A stretch of 35,079 nucleotides of DNA from an uncultured bacterium (GTDB taxonomy: Bacteria > Bacteroidota > Bacteroidia > Bacteroidales > Bacteroidaceae): assembly GCA_946188155.1 (NCBI GenBank), contig CAMHUC010000036.1, forward strand, positions 1-35,079. Direction: 5' to 3'. A model generated the notes under the pieces. That model did not search any database. It was not told the DNA's origin and worked only from the letters and a program-made list of their open reading frames with translations. Positions 22,763-31,582 of the stretch are shown here, piece after piece (positions within the stretch are counted from its first letter, which is position 1; each line of letters begins with the position of its first letter). The position numbers were made by a program, and so were the translations under genes.

Positions 22763-22852
22763 CACAAAAAAATGCAGAGCGTCAACAGATTAACAGAGAT
22801 TAATATTTCCCTCCGCTCCTTTGCCACTCCGATATGGCAGTCTGAGTGGTAT

Positions 22853-23578
22853 TCAGATCTCCTCAAGGGCGTAGAATTGATAGTCTCGTTGCAGTCGCCA
22901 GAGGAAGGCGTGGTCGTCGCTCTCCTTATGCTGGCTGATGCCGAGCACCTGCTGTACTTTTGCGGCCAGTGCATGTACACGGGGGTCATCGTCGTCCAGC
23001 AGGAGTGTCTTGCTGATCAGGTTCACCTGCTCCAGTGAGAGGTCGGCAGCCTGGGGATAGACGGGATGATAGTCGCGGCTCAGGTGGCTGAACTCATCGA
23101 GGCTCACCTGGATCTTGTTGTAGCTGTCGATGCGGATGACCAGCGTGCCGGCTGCCAGGTCGCCCAGTCGCTGGCGGTGGGGCGTCAGCAGGATGACCAG
23201 CACGCCGACGAAGCTCAGCAGAGGCCCGTCGGCGATGAAGAGCAGCCAGCGCAGCAGACTGCAGCCCAGCGTGGCTGGCGAGCCGTCCTTGCGCACCACC
23301 CTCAGGCGCAGTAGCTGCTTGCCGAGCGTCTGCCCGTGGTTGAGCTGTTCGCAAAGTGGACAGTAGAACAGGATGGGCAGCACGACGAGCAACAGCTCAA
23401 TGAGGAAAGTGGCACCGCCAGCCGTCGATGGCAGCATGCTTATGAACCATGTGACAGTATAGCCGTACCCCAAAAGCACTATCCAGTCGATGAGCTGGGC
23501 ACCGATTCGCTCGCCGATGCTCGCCGGTGTCTGACTAATCTGTACGTACTGACCCGTGATGATGTCTGATTCTGCCAT
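22853..23578 (-). CDS. RDD family membrane protein
   Basis: With the start at 23578 (MAESDIITGQY) it is 241 aa. The family-defining residues are visible: Arg24 and Asp31 in GERIGAQLIDW, and a basic-acidic pair in RQRLGDLAAGTLVI near 130-143. Three hydrophobic helices lie near 31-48, 56-72 and 108-132. The C-terminal 95 residues are soluble and helical. RDD proteins are poorly understood; some are linked to ion exchange. Divergent SpoIIM, DUF4129, DUF4350, MoxR and DUF58 genes make this one edge of a cluster that also exists in actinobacteria (for example Rv3690-Rv3695 of M. tuberculosis), implying a shared membrane function. Confidence 0.85.
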   Translation of the reverse strand: MAESDIITGQYVQISQTPASIGERIGAQLIDWIVLLGYGYTVTWFISMLPSTAGGATFLIELLLVVLPILFYCPLCEQLNHGQTLGKQLLRLRVVRKDGSPATLGCSLLRWLLFIADGPLLSFVGVLVILLTPHRQRLGDLAAGTLVIRIDSYNKIQVSLDEFSHLSRDYHPVYPQAADLSLEQVNLISKTLLLDDDDPRVHALAAKVQQVLGISQHKESDDHAFLWRLQRDYQFYALEEI

Positions 23579-23608
23579 CTTTTTTCGAGATATTTCCGAT
23601 TTCGCTTG

Positions 23609-23636
23609 CAAATATAAAGGTTTTTATTTACTTTTG
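23609..23636. promoter_or_regulatory. compact divergent promoters of the RDD and SpoIIM operons
   Basis: The reverse box TATATTTG (23616-23609) serves the RDD gene and the forward box TACTTTTG (23629-23636) serves the SpoIIM gene, with only 12 bp between them. The two promoters must overlap, so they are likely mutually exclusive or co-regulated. Confidence 0.6.
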
Positions 23637-23678
23637 CCAAAGATTTTTCGAAAAAACTCTCTACGGAGGCAAAAAAGG

Positions 23679-24647
23679 ATGAAGGAAGTATCGTTTATCA
23701 GACAGAACATCGAGAAGTGGCGCACCACGGAGACGCTGGTCGAGACAGCATCGGACATCTCGCCCGACCAGCTGGCCGATGCCTATATTGAGACCACTAC
23801 CGACCTGGCCTTTGCCCGTAGTCATTACCCCGCGTCTCGCATCACCATCTACCTGAACAATCTGGCTTCGGCTATCCACAATGAGCTTTACAGCAACAAG
23901 CGGGAGAAGTGGTCGCGGCTGTGGACCTTCTGGAGCCGTGAGGTGCCGCTGACGATGTATGAGGAGCGCCGCTCGCTGTGGCTGTCGTTTGTCATCTTCT
24001 TTGTCAGTGTCCTGGTCGGTGTCGTCTCGCAATGGCATGACGGCGAATTTGTGCGAATCATCTTGGGCGACAGCTATGTGGACATGACGCTCAGCAATAT
24101 CGGCAAAGGTGAGCCGATGGCGGTCTACAACGGCGATGGCGAACTGAGAATGTTCCTGGGCATCACCTTTAATAATATCTACGTGTCGTTCCTGGCCTTC
24201 GTGTCGGGCGTGCTGACCAGCTTCGCCACTGGTTTCCTGCTATTCCAGAACGGCGTGATGCTCGGCAGCTTCCAGACGTTCTTCATGCAGCACGACCTGC
24301 TGGCAGAGTCGATGCTGGCCGTATGGCTGCACGGCACGCTGGAGATTTCGGCCGTCATTGTGGCAGGTGCGGCAGGTCTGACGATGGGCAACGGTTGGCT
24401 CTTCCCAGGCACCTATCCGCGGCTGGCGTCTTTCCGCCGGGGTGCCCGTCGGGGACTGAAGATTGTGGTGGGCACGGTGCCCATCTTCATCGTGGCCGCT
24501 TTCGTGGAGGGCTTCTTCACCCGCCATACCGAGTGGAACGACGGGCTGAGGCTTGCCTTTATCCTCGCCTCGCTGGCGTTTGTCGTAGGCTATTATATTG
24601 TATTACCTTATCAAATACACAGTAAATATGGAAAGAAGAAAGATTGA
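23679..24647 (+). CDS. stage II sporulation protein M (SpoIIM)-like membrane protein
   Basis: The start is the ATG at 23679, preceded by GGAGG at about 23665; the longer frame runs back through the promoter. The 322-aa protein has a soluble N-terminal region of about 95 residues, then about six membrane helices. The conserved HGTLEISAVIVAGAAGL segment (218-234) and the preceding FQNGVMLGSF are hallmarks of the SpoIIM/DUF95 family. In Bacillus, SpoIIM is part of the SpoIIDMP engulfment complex, but Bacteroidetes do not sporulate, so here it belongs to the MoxR cluster and probably remodels or organises the envelope. The stop overlaps the next gene by 20 bp. Confidence 0.87.
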   Translation: MKEVSFIRQNIEKWRTTETLVETASDISPDQLADAYIETTTDLAFARSHYPASRITIYLNNLASAIHNELYSNKREKWSRLWTFWSREVPLTMYEERRSLWLSFVIFFVSVLVGVVSQWHDGEFVRIILGDSYVDMTLSNIGKGEPMAVYNGDGELRMFLGITFNNIYVSFLAFVSGVLTSFATGFLLFQNGVMLGSFQTFFMQHDLLAESMLAVWLHGTLEISAVIVAGAAGLTMGNGWLFPGTYPRLASFRRGARRGLKIVVGTVPIFIVAAFVEGFFTRHTEWNDGLRLAFILASLAFVVGYYIVLPYQIHSKYGKKKD

Positions 24648-25551
24648 ACTGTACAGGGTGCGCTCCTTCGGCGACAAGCTGAACGACACCTTCGCATTCG
24701 TGAATGAGAACTACCGTCAGCTGCTGAAGTACCTCACCTACTTCCTGCTGCCGCTGAGCCTGGTGCAGGCCGTGGCCATGAACGGCTATCTCGGCAATAT
24801 GATGACGCTGAGCATGGGCGGTGGCAACGGCATGTCGAGCGACGCCCTCATGAGCATGGCGGGCTCGATGGCCTTTTATGCGCTGGTATATGGCGTAGGG
24901 GCTTTCCTGCTGGTGACCGTGGTCTATGCCCTGATGCGGCTGTACAACCGTAGGGAGCAGCGGCTCAACGGCCTCATGTGGGAGGAGATGAAGCCCGAAG
25001 TGGGGCTGATGCTGCGGCGAGGACTGCTGTTGGTGCTCTTAGGAATTGTGGTGGCGGTGCTCTTCGGACTGCTGATCTTCGCTCTGGTGCAGTTCTCGCC
25101 GATGATGCTTTTCCTGCTCTTACCGGCGCTGTTTGTCGTGGCCTTGCCGCTGTCATTACTTACCCCTGTCTATCTCTTTGAGGAGCGCATCTCGCTGACT
25201 GATGCTCTCTGGAAGAGCTTGCGACTGGGTTTCCGTACATGGGGCGGCATCTTGGCAGTGATGCTCGTGATGACTATCATCGCCAGTGTGCTTCAGGGAG
25301 TAGTCTCGATACCCTGGTATATCGCCTTCATCGTGAAGAGCCTCTTCGGGCTGCAACAGGCTGAGGACTCGTTTGTCAACTCCGTCGGCTTCAGCTTCAT
25401 CATCTACCTGCTGGGTGTGGTTCAGGCATTCGGCGGATTCCTCACTTATTCACTGGCATATATCTCATTGGCCTATCAGTACGGTCATGCGGCCGAGAAG
25501 ATCGACGGCGTGACGGTGGATAGCGATATCGAGCATTTCGAAGAATTGTAA
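24628..25551 (+). CDS. multipass membrane protein of the MoxR/SpoIIM cluster
   Basis: I take the ATG at 24628 (MERRKIELYRVRSFGDKLND), giving 307 aa, rather than the frame start 30 bp upstream. It overlaps the SpoIIM gene by 20 bp, indicating coupling. About six hydrophobic segments are visible (near 40-60, 80-105, 130-160, 155-180, 205-235, 260-285). The N-terminal motif RSFGDKLNDTFAFVNENYR precedes the first helix, and the soluble tail ends in acidic DSDIEHFEEL. I do not recognise a named family with certainty; it resembles DUF-type membrane proteins that sit between SpoIIM and DUF4129 genes in Bacteroidales. Confidence 0.8.
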   Translation: MERRKIELYRVRSFGDKLNDTFAFVNENYRQLLKYLTYFLLPLSLVQAVAMNGYLGNMMTLSMGGGNGMSSDALMSMAGSMAFYALVYGVGAFLLVTVVYALMRLYNRREQRLNGLMWEEMKPEVGLMLRRGLLLVLLGIVVAVLFGLLIFALVQFSPMMLFLLLPALFVVALPLSLLTPVYLFEERISLTDALWKSLRLGFRTWGGILAVMLVMTIIASVLQGVVSIPWYIAFIVKSLFGLQQAEDSFVNSVGFSFIIYLLGVVQAFGGFLTYSLAYISLAYQYGHAAEKIDGVTVDSDIEHFEEL

Positions 25552-25566
25552 TACTGCCTGCACCTG

Positions 25567-26184
25567 ATGCCCCTGCCACCTGCCGATACCCTCGTTTGCG
25601 ACACCGCCCTGCTTTCGCGCTTTCAGCACGATGCTGCCTACGACTATGGCCGTGAGCTGACGGTCGAGCAGAACACGCTGATGGAGTGGCTGGCGATGAA
25701 GGTGGGTGAGATGATGCGAGCCGTGCTGGGCTCGTCGGCCGATGTCGTCATGAGTCGCCCCGTCATGCTGGCGTTGGGTGTGGTGACATTGGCCGTCGTC
25801 CTGTGGTTTCTTTATCGCCACCAGCCGCAACTCTTCTCCCGACAAAGGAAGGTGGCTATGGATTATGCGGTGGAGCAGGAGACCATCTATGGCATCGACT
25901 TCGACGAGCAGATCCACCAGGCCCGCAGCCGGGCTGACTGGCATGCTGCCGTGCGCTATACGTATCTGAAGGTGCTGCGCCAGCTGAGCGATGTAGGTCT
26001 GATCGACTGGCAGCTGTCGAAGACGCCCTCACGGTATGTGCAGGAGTGGAAGTCGGCAGAGTTCAGCCAGCTTACTAATCACTTTCTCCGTGTGCGCTAC
26101 GGCAATTTCGAGGCTACGGAGGCTCTCTACAGTCAGGTGGAGCAGTTGGCTGCCGCCATCGCCAGGAAAGGAGGTGCCCGATGA
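25567..26184 (+). CDS. DUF4129 domain protein
   Basis: This 205-aa protein has one membrane helix (about 65-83, VMLALGVVTLAVVLWFLY). A cytosolic helical DUF4129 domain (about 105-200) contains ARSRADWHAAVRYTYLKVLRQL and a SKTPSRYVQEW motif. The part before the helix should be extracytoplasmic, though no cleaved signal is evident. DUF4129 accompanies MoxR, DUF58 and DUF4350 genes and transglutaminase-like proteins in many phyla; function unknown. It overlaps the DUF4350 gene by ATGA (26181-26184). Confidence 0.82.
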   Translation: MPLPPADTLVCDTALLSRFQHDAAYDYGRELTVEQNTLMEWLAMKVGEMMRAVLGSSADVVMSRPVMLALGVVTLAVVLWFLYRHQPQLFSRQRKVAMDYAVEQETIYGIDFDEQIHQARSRADWHAAVRYTYLKVLRQLSDVGLIDWQLSKTPSRYVQEWKSAEFSQLTNHFLRVRYGNFEATEALYSQVEQLAAAIARKGGAR

Positions 26185-27377
26185 AGTTCAGTCGCGTCTT
26201 TGTCATGTGCATCCTGCTGTTCCTGCTGCTGGTGTTCGCTGCGGAATACCGGATGCCCAAGAAGTTCCGTTGGGAGCCTACCTACGGCCACACCGACAAG
26301 AACCCCTTCGGATGCTACGTGTTCGACAGTGTGCTGACTGCTTCTCTGTCTCGTGGCTATACCGTCGGTAGGCAGACACTCTATCAGCTGAAGGAGTCTC
26401 CCGATTCTGCGCCCAAGGGCATCCTGGTCTTGGCAGAGTCGCTGGAACTGTCGGAAACTGATATTGATGCGCTGTTCCGTCTGGCCGGGCGTGGCTGCAG
26501 AGTCATTCTGTCGGCCCGGAATTACGACTATGTCTTGCGCGACACATTGCATTTCAATCACTACTATTGTTATTCTGCTTCCGAGACACTTCTCCAATAT
26601 GTCAAGCATAGTCAGAAGCGCGATACGATTGTATGGCACCAGGACAGCCTCTATGCCCGGCGCGAGTTCCTTCTCTTTCCACAGGTGGCCAATCGCGCCA
26701 TCTGGCTCCTTAGGGACTCTGTCACCGGTTCTCTGTCGGGAAGGGTTCTTGCCGGACCTGTCAAATACAATCCGAAAGCTGATTATCTGGAGTATCTCAA
26801 GTCGCAGGTCGACGGCATGGCGGTGGAGTTTCCTGTGGGGAAGGGTGCCGTCCTGATAGTGCCATCGCCACTGGTGTTCACCAATTGCACCGTGCTCGAC
26901 ACCGCCAACCGCGACTACATCTTCCGGCTGCTGTCACGCCTGGGCGACCTGCCGGTGGTGCGCACGGAGGCCTACCAGCCGCGCATGGCTGAGGTGCAGG
27001 CATCGCCGCTGCGCTTCTTCCTGCAGCACAGGCCGCTGCGCTGGGGACTCTGGCTGACGATGCTCGGCCTGCTGCTATTCATGCTGTTCACCGCACGCCG
27101 TCGCCAGCGGCCCATCCCCGTGGTGAGGGAGCCGCAGAACAGGACCGTGGAATTCGTGCAGCTGATTGGCACGCTCTACTACCAGCGCCACGACTACCGC
27201 GACCTGGTGCTGAAGAAGTACACCTACTTCTCCGAGGAACTGCGCCGGCACGACGCCGTGCCTCCCGACACCATAGCGACGCGCATCCGGCAGATAGAGA
27301 ACAGCGGGCAGCAAATCAGTGCCAGGGAGATGACACAACTGATACAGGAAATGGACGAAATCATCAAAAACAGTTAA
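26181..27377 (+). CDS. DUF4350 domain protein
   Basis: This 398-aa protein has a membrane helix at each end of its periplasmic domain: an N-terminal anchor (about 6-21, VFVMCILLFLLLVFAAEY) and a second helix near 285-303 (LRWGLWLTMLGLLLFMLF), followed by a cytosolic tail of about 95 residues. The segment between (about 25-280) contains the DUF4350 region with NPFGCYVFDSVL and a Rossmann-like stretch (ILVLAESLELSETDIDALF). In this family the periplasmic part resembles GATase-like folds. The tail is helical and charged (LIQEMDEIIKNS). Coupled by overlap to the DUF4129 gene and 8 bp from moxR. Confidence 0.82.
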   Translation: MKFSRVFVMCILLFLLLVFAAEYRMPKKFRWEPTYGHTDKNPFGCYVFDSVLTASLSRGYTVGRQTLYQLKESPDSAPKGILVLAESLELSETDIDALFRLAGRGCRVILSARNYDYVLRDTLHFNHYYCYSASETLLQYVKHSQKRDTIVWHQDSLYARREFLLFPQVANRAIWLLRDSVTGSLSGRVLAGPVKYNPKADYLEYLKSQVDGMAVEFPVGKGAVLIVPSPLVFTNCTVLDTANRDYIFRLLSRLGDLPVVRTEAYQPRMAEVQASPLRFFLQHRPLRWGLWLTMLGLLLFMLFTARRRQRPIPVVREPQNRTVEFVQLIGTLYYQRHDYRDLVLKKYTYFSEELRRHDAVPPDTIATRIRQIENSGQQISAREMTQLIQEMDEIIKNS

Positions 27378-27385
27378 AGGACTAT

Positions 27386-28360
27386 ATGGAAGAAACCAAT
27401 CAAACAAGGACAGAGCTGACGGCATTTGCCGAGAAGATTCAGCTGTTGCGCGAGCAGATCGCACAGGTGATTGTGGGACAGGAGCAGGCTGTAGACCTGG
27501 TACTGACAGCCATCATCGCCGACGGCCACGTGCTGATAGAGGGCGTGCCGGGCGTGGCCAAGACCCTGCTGGCCCGTCTGGTGTCGCGGCTGATCGACAC
27601 GCGCTTCAGTCGTATACAGTTTACACCCGACCTGATGCCGAGCGACGTGCTGGGCACCACCGTGTTTAACATGAAGACCCAGACCTTCGACTTCCATCCG
27701 GGGCCGGTGTTCTCCGACATCGTGCTTGTGGACGAGATCAACCGTGCCCCCGCCAAGACGCAGGCAGCCCTCTTCGAGGTGATGGAGGAACGGCAGGTGA
27801 CCATCGACGGTGAGACCCGCCGAATGGGCGACGTCTATACGGTGATAGCCACGCAGAACCCTGTGGAGCAGGAAGGCACCTATAAGCTGCCCGAGGCGCA
27901 GACCGACCGGTTCCTGATGAAGATCACGATGGGCTATCCGTCGGAAGAGGAGGAGGTACAGATACTGGAGCGGCATCTGCAGAACAGAACCTTCACTCGG
28001 CTCGAGGACGTAGTGCCCGTCATCACCCACGACGAGCTGCTGGCCCTGCGCCGTCGGCTGTCAGATGTGTTCGTAGAACCCTCGCTCATGAAGTACATCG
28101 TGGGCATCGTGCAGCAGAGCCGTCGCAGCAAGGCCATCTTCCTCGGTGCCTCGCCGCGAGCCTCTGTGGCCATGCTCAATGCCTCCAGGGCATACGCCTT
28201 GCTGCAGGGTCGCGACTTTGTGACGCCCGACGACATCCAGCAGGTGACGCCGCCCATCCTGCAGCACCGTCTCATCCTCACGGCGGAGGCCGAGATGGAG
28301 GGACATACGCCGCTGAAGGTGGCTCGGCGACTCATCGAGAAAGTGGAAGTGCCTAAGTAG
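27386..28360 (+). CDS. MoxR family AAA+ ATPase
   Basis: This 324-aa AAA_3 ATPase has Walker A GVPGVAKT (53-60), Walker B VLVDEIN (about 113-119), sensor 1 in TQNPVEQEGTYKLPEAQTDRF (about 153-172, quoted in part as ATQNPVEQEG) and a C-terminal lid domain. MoxR proteins act as chaperone-like ATPases that mature or activate partner complexes, usually with a vWA-type protein encoded beside them; here the partner is the DUF58 protein, whose ATG follows the moxR stop directly. The ATPase should be cytosolic and act on the membrane proteins of the cluster. All catalytic motifs are intact. Confidence 0.93.
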   Translation: MEETNQTRTELTAFAEKIQLLREQIAQVIVGQEQAVDLVLTAIIADGHVLIEGVPGVAKTLLARLVSRLIDTRFSRIQFTPDLMPSDVLGTTVFNMKTQTFDFHPGPVFSDIVLVDEINRAPAKTQAALFEVMEERQVTIDGETRRMGDVYTVIATQNPVEQEGTYKLPEAQTDRFLMKITMGYPSEEEEVQILERHLQNRTFTRLEDVVPVITHDELLALRRRLSDVFVEPSLMKYIVGIVQQSRRSKAIFLGASPRASVAMLNASRAYALLQGRDFVTPDDIQQVTPPILQHRLILTAEAEMEGHTPLKVARRLIEKVEVPK

Positions 28361-29668
28361 ATGTTCCTCACCCGCCGATTCTATATCGCCCTGGCAGTTG
28401 TCGCCGGCATCATTGCCGCCGGCTATCTGTACGCTCCGCTGTTCGACATCGGACGGTGGCTCCTGCTGCTGTTCACCATGCTCTGCATCGCAGACTTCTG
28501 CCTGCTCTACGGCAAACGGGGCATCAGCGCCTTCCGGCAGTGCGGCGAACGCTTCTCCAACGGCGACGACAACGATGTGCGCATCCCGGTGGAGAGCACT
28601 TACCCGTTCCCACTGGCCATCGAGGTGATCGACGAGATACCCGTCGAGTTCCAGCAGCGCGACATCTGTTTCCGCGCGGGACTTGCCGCCCAGGGTGAGC
28701 AGACCATCCGCTACCGGCTGCGACCCACCCGCCGGGGCGTTTACGCCTTTGGGAGCATCAGGGTGTTCGCCGCCTCGCCGCTCTCACTCCTGCAGCGGCG
28801 CTACACCTGCGGACAGCCGCAACAAGTGAAGGTGTACCCCAGCTATCTGATGCTCCGCCAATACGAGCTGCTGGCCATCCACAACCACCTGACGGAGATG
28901 GGCATCAAGCGCATCCGACGCGTGGGCAACAATACCGAGTTTGAACAAATCAAGGACTACGTCGTGGGCGATGACTACCGCACCATCAACTGGCGAGCTA
29001 CGGCCCGTCGCCACCAGCTGATGACCAACGTCTATCAGCAGGAGCGCTCGCAGCAGGTGTTCTGTCTCATCGACAAGGGGCGCGTGATGCAGCAAGCCTT
29101 CCGGGGCATGACGCTCCTCGACTATGCCATCAACGCTTCGCTGGCACTGGCATACGTGGCCATGAGAAAGGAGGACAGGGCTGGGCTGGTCACCTTTGCC
29201 GACGATTTCGACTCCTACGTGCCCGCCTCGCGACAGCAGGGACAGATGCAGACGATGCTCGAGGTGCTCTATGCACAGCAGACGCTGTTCGGCGAGACCG
29301 ACTTCAGCGCCCTTAGCACCCACGTCAACAAGCACGTCGCCAAGCGCAGCCTGATGGTGCTCTTCACCAACTTCTGGGGAACCGTTGAACTGCGCCGCCA
29401 GCTGCCCTATCTGAAACAGCTGAACCGCCGGCACAAGCTGCTCGTGGTGTTCTTCGAGGATGCAGAGCTGGCCGACTATGCCCGTCGGCGGGCTGACAAC
29501 GAGGAAGAGCAGTTCCGCCATGTCATCGCCGAGAAGTTCATCTACGAGAAACGGCTCATCGCAGTCACCCTCCGGCAGTACGGCATCGCCGCCCTGCTGA
29601 CCACTCCCGACAGCCTCTCGGTGGATGTCATCAACAGATACCTCGAACTCAAGCAACAATCACTCTAA
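28361..29668 (+). CDS. DUF58 domain protein with vWA-like fold
   Basis: This 435-aa protein has two N-terminal membrane helices (about 7-25, 31-48), a beta-rich periplasmic section, and then the DUF58 motif RRVGNNTEFEQIKDYVVGDDYRTINW (about 186-211, core EFEQIKDYVVGDD). A vWA-like domain follows. The MIDAS position reads CLIDKGRVM (about 235-243), the Asp-x-Gly-Arg form usual in DUF58 rather than DxSxS. It starts on the base after the moxR stop, so the two are translated as a pair, consistent with a MoxR-vWA functional couple. The downstream aminopeptidase gene follows after 15 bp. Confidence 0.9.
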   Translation: MFLTRRFYIALAVVAGIIAAGYLYAPLFDIGRWLLLLFTMLCIADFCLLYGKRGISAFRQCGERFSNGDDNDVRIPVESTYPFPLAIEVIDEIPVEFQQRDICFRAGLAAQGEQTIRYRLRPTRRGVYAFGSIRVFAASPLSLLQRRYTCGQPQQVKVYPSYLMLRQYELLAIHNHLTEMGIKRIRRVGNNTEFEQIKDYVVGDDYRTINWRATARRHQLMTNVYQQERSQQVFCLIDKGRVMQQAFRGMTLLDYAINASLALAYVAMRKEDRAGLVTFADDFDSYVPASRQQGQMQTMLEVLYAQQTLFGETDFSALSTHVNKHVAKRSLMVLFTNFWGTVELRRQLPYLKQLNRRHKLLVVFFEDAELADYARRRADNEEEQFRHVIAEKFIYEKRLIAVTLRQYGIAALLTTPDSLSVDVINRYLELKQQSL

Positions 29669-29683
29669 AAATACAGTAAAGCA

Positions 29684-31492
29684 ATGAATCAGACGATTGA
29701 CCAGCGATTACGCGACCTTCGGGAAGTGATGCAGCGCGAGCACCTCGCTGCCTTCATCTTCCCCAGTACCGACCCCCATCAGGGAGAGTATGTGCCCGAC
29801 CACTGGAAAGGCCGCGAGTGGATATCGGGCTTCAACGGCTCAGCGGGAACGGCCGTGGTGACGATGACGTCGGCCGCCCTCTGGACTGACTCCCGCTACT
29901 TCATCGCCGCCGGAGAGCAGCTCCGTGGAACTGAATTCCAGCTGATGAGGCTGAAGATGCCTGGCACCCCCACCATCGCCGAATGGATTGGCAAAGAGTG
30001 TGGGGCTGGTGCAGAAGTGGCTCTCGACGGCTGGTGCAGTTCGGTCAGTACCGTCCGTGAACTGATTGGCGACCTGCGCCGAGAGGGTGGCATCACCCTG
30101 CGCACCAACTTCGACCCGCTGCGCCTGATTTGGCGCCAGCGTCCGCCGATCCCCGAGAATCCCGTGGTGATTCACCCCTTGGAATATGCCGGTGAGACGG
30201 CTCACGACAAGATTGCACGCATCCGCCAGGCTCTGCGCGAGCAGCATGCCGACGGTATGCTGATGGCAGCACTCGACGACATCGCCTGGACGCTCAACCT
30301 GCGAGGCACCGACGTGCATTGCAACCCGGTGTTCGTCAGCTATCTGCTCATCTCCTCCACTGCCGTTACGCTATATATTAATAAGGTGAAGCTTTCGACG
30401 GAGGTGTCCGCCTATCTGAAGGCCGAGGGGGTAGGGGTGGACAGCTATGAGAATGTAGTAAAGGGCCTGAAGGACTACTTCGAATACAATATCCTGCTCG
30501 ACCCCGACGAGGTGAACTACGCGCTCTTCAAGTCGGTGGCTCGTGAGGTTGTAGAGGCCGAGTCGCCCGTCAAGCGGATGAAGACCGTCAAGAATGAAAG
30601 GGAAATACTGGGTTTTAGCGCGGCGATGCTGCGCGACGGCATCGCCATGGCGAAGTTTCTTTATTGGCTTTCCGGAATATCCGGAAAACCCGGAATGTCC
30701 GGTTTCTCCGGTCTCTCCAGCGAGTCAGAGCTATCCGTCTCCCAGAAGCTCGCTTCCCTCCGCGCCGAGCAGCCGCTCTTCCGCGACATCTCCTTTGACA
30801 CCATCGCCGCCTACGGCCCTCACGGGGCCATCGTCCATTACGAGCCTACTCCCGAGAGCGACGCTCCCCTGCAGCCGCGTGGACTCCTGCTCATAGACAG
30901 CGGTGCCCAGTATCTCGACGGCACCACCGACATCACCCGCACCATTGCCCTCGGCCCCCTCACCGAGGAGGAGAAGCGTGTCTATACGCTTGTGCTGAAG
31001 GGCCATATCCAGATAGAACTGGCCAAGTTCCCCTCTGGCATCAGCGGTACCCAGCTCGACGTGCTGGCCAAGCAGGCCATGTGGCGCGAGGGACTCACCT
31101 ACCTGCACGGAACGGGTCACGGCGTGGGCTCGTATCTGAACGTCCACGAGGGCCCCCACCAGATACGTATGGAGTGGAAGCCCGCACCCCTCGTGGCCGG
31201 CATGACCGTCACCGACGAGCCGGGCATCTATCTCGAAGGCCGCTTTGGCGTGCGCATCGAGAACACGCTGCTCATCACCCCTTATCGGGAGACGGAATTC
31301 GGCGAGTTCCTGCAGTTTGAGTCGCTCACCCTCTGTCCCATCGATAAGCGTCCCATCCTTGCAGAGATGCTGACACCCGAAGAGACCGCTTGGCTCAACC
31401 AGTATCACCAGCGTGTCTACGACAGCCTCTCACCTCACCTCACTGCCGATGAGGCTGCCTGGCTCAGCGATGCCACCTCGCCCCTGGAGTGA
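29684..31492 (+). CDS. Xaa-Pro aminopeptidase family (M24B) metallopeptidase
   Basis: This 602-aa protein has the three-domain layout of eukaryote-type aminopeptidase P: two creatinase-like N-terminal domains (about 1-310) and a pita-bread catalytic domain. Metal ligands are visible: two Asp in LIDSGAQYLDGTTDITRT (about 403 and 414), His in GTGHGVGSYLNVHEGP (about 478), Glu in TDEPGIY (about 510) and Glu in RIENT (about 526). It removes N-terminal residues preceding proline and is cytosolic (no signal). Residues about 330-347 are a Ser-Gly-x repeat encoded by six in-phase nonamers, which breaks the usual YWL-x(10)-S/E-VAEKL region and looks inserted. It is close enough to the DUF58 gene (15 bp) to be in the same operon. 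Confidence 0.92.
   Translation: MNQTIDQRLRDLREVMQREHLAAFIFPSTDPHQGEYVPDHWKGREWISGFNGSAGTAVVTMTSAALWTDSRYFIAAGEQLRGTEFQLMRLKMPGTPTIAEWIGKECGAGAEVALDGWCSSVSTVRELIGDLRREGGITLRTNFDPLRLIWRQRPPIPENPVVIHPLEYAGETAHDKIARIRQALREQHADGMLMAALDDIAWTLNLRGTDVHCNPVFVSYLLISSTAVTLYINKVKLSTEVSAYLKAEGVGVDSYENVVKGLKDYFEYNILLDPDEVNYALFKSVAREVVEAESPVKRMKTVKNEREILGFSAAMLRDGIAMAKFLYWLSGISGKPGMSGFSGLSSESELSVSQKLASLRAEQPLFRDISFDTIAAYGPHGAIVHYEPTPESDAPLQPRGLLLIDSGAQYLDGTTDITRTIALGPLTEEEKRVYTLVLKGHIQIELAKFPSGISGTQLDVLAKQAMWREGLTYLHGTGHGVGSYLNVHEGPHQIRMEWKPAPLVAGMTVTDEPGIYLEGRFGVRIENTLLITPYRETEFGEFLQFESLTLCPIDKRPILAEMLTPEETAWLNQYHQRVYDSLSPHLTADEAAWLSDATSPLE
30671..30724 (+). repeat. nonamer array inside the aminopeptidase gene
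   Basis: Six 9-nt units (TCCGGAATA, TCCGGAAAA, CCCGGAATG, TCCGGTTTC, TCCGGTCTC, TCCAGCGAG) are in phase with the codons, giving a collagen-like Ser-Gly-x repeat of 18 residues. Confidence 0.9.
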
Positions 31493-31531
31493 CAGCCCGC
31501 CTCCCTGTCAGATAAAAAATCGCCAGTAGTT

Positions 31532-31562
31532 TAGGATAATTATGATTTTATTCGTAACTTTG
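31532..31562 (+). promoter_or_regulatory. predicted promoter of the 549-aa gene
   Basis: TAACTTTG (31555-31562) is a full -7 match. A TTTA-like -33 element lies about 19 bp upstream. The ATG is at 31583, giving a short leader of about 15 nt. Confidence 0.6.
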
Positions 31563-31582
31563 CAACCCAATAGCAATCAGTT

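Noticed and set aside
23679..24647. Evidence for sporulation from a SpoIIM homologue
   Set aside because: SpoIIM-like proteins are common in non-sporulating Bacteroidetes and actinobacteria beside MoxR and DUF58 genes.
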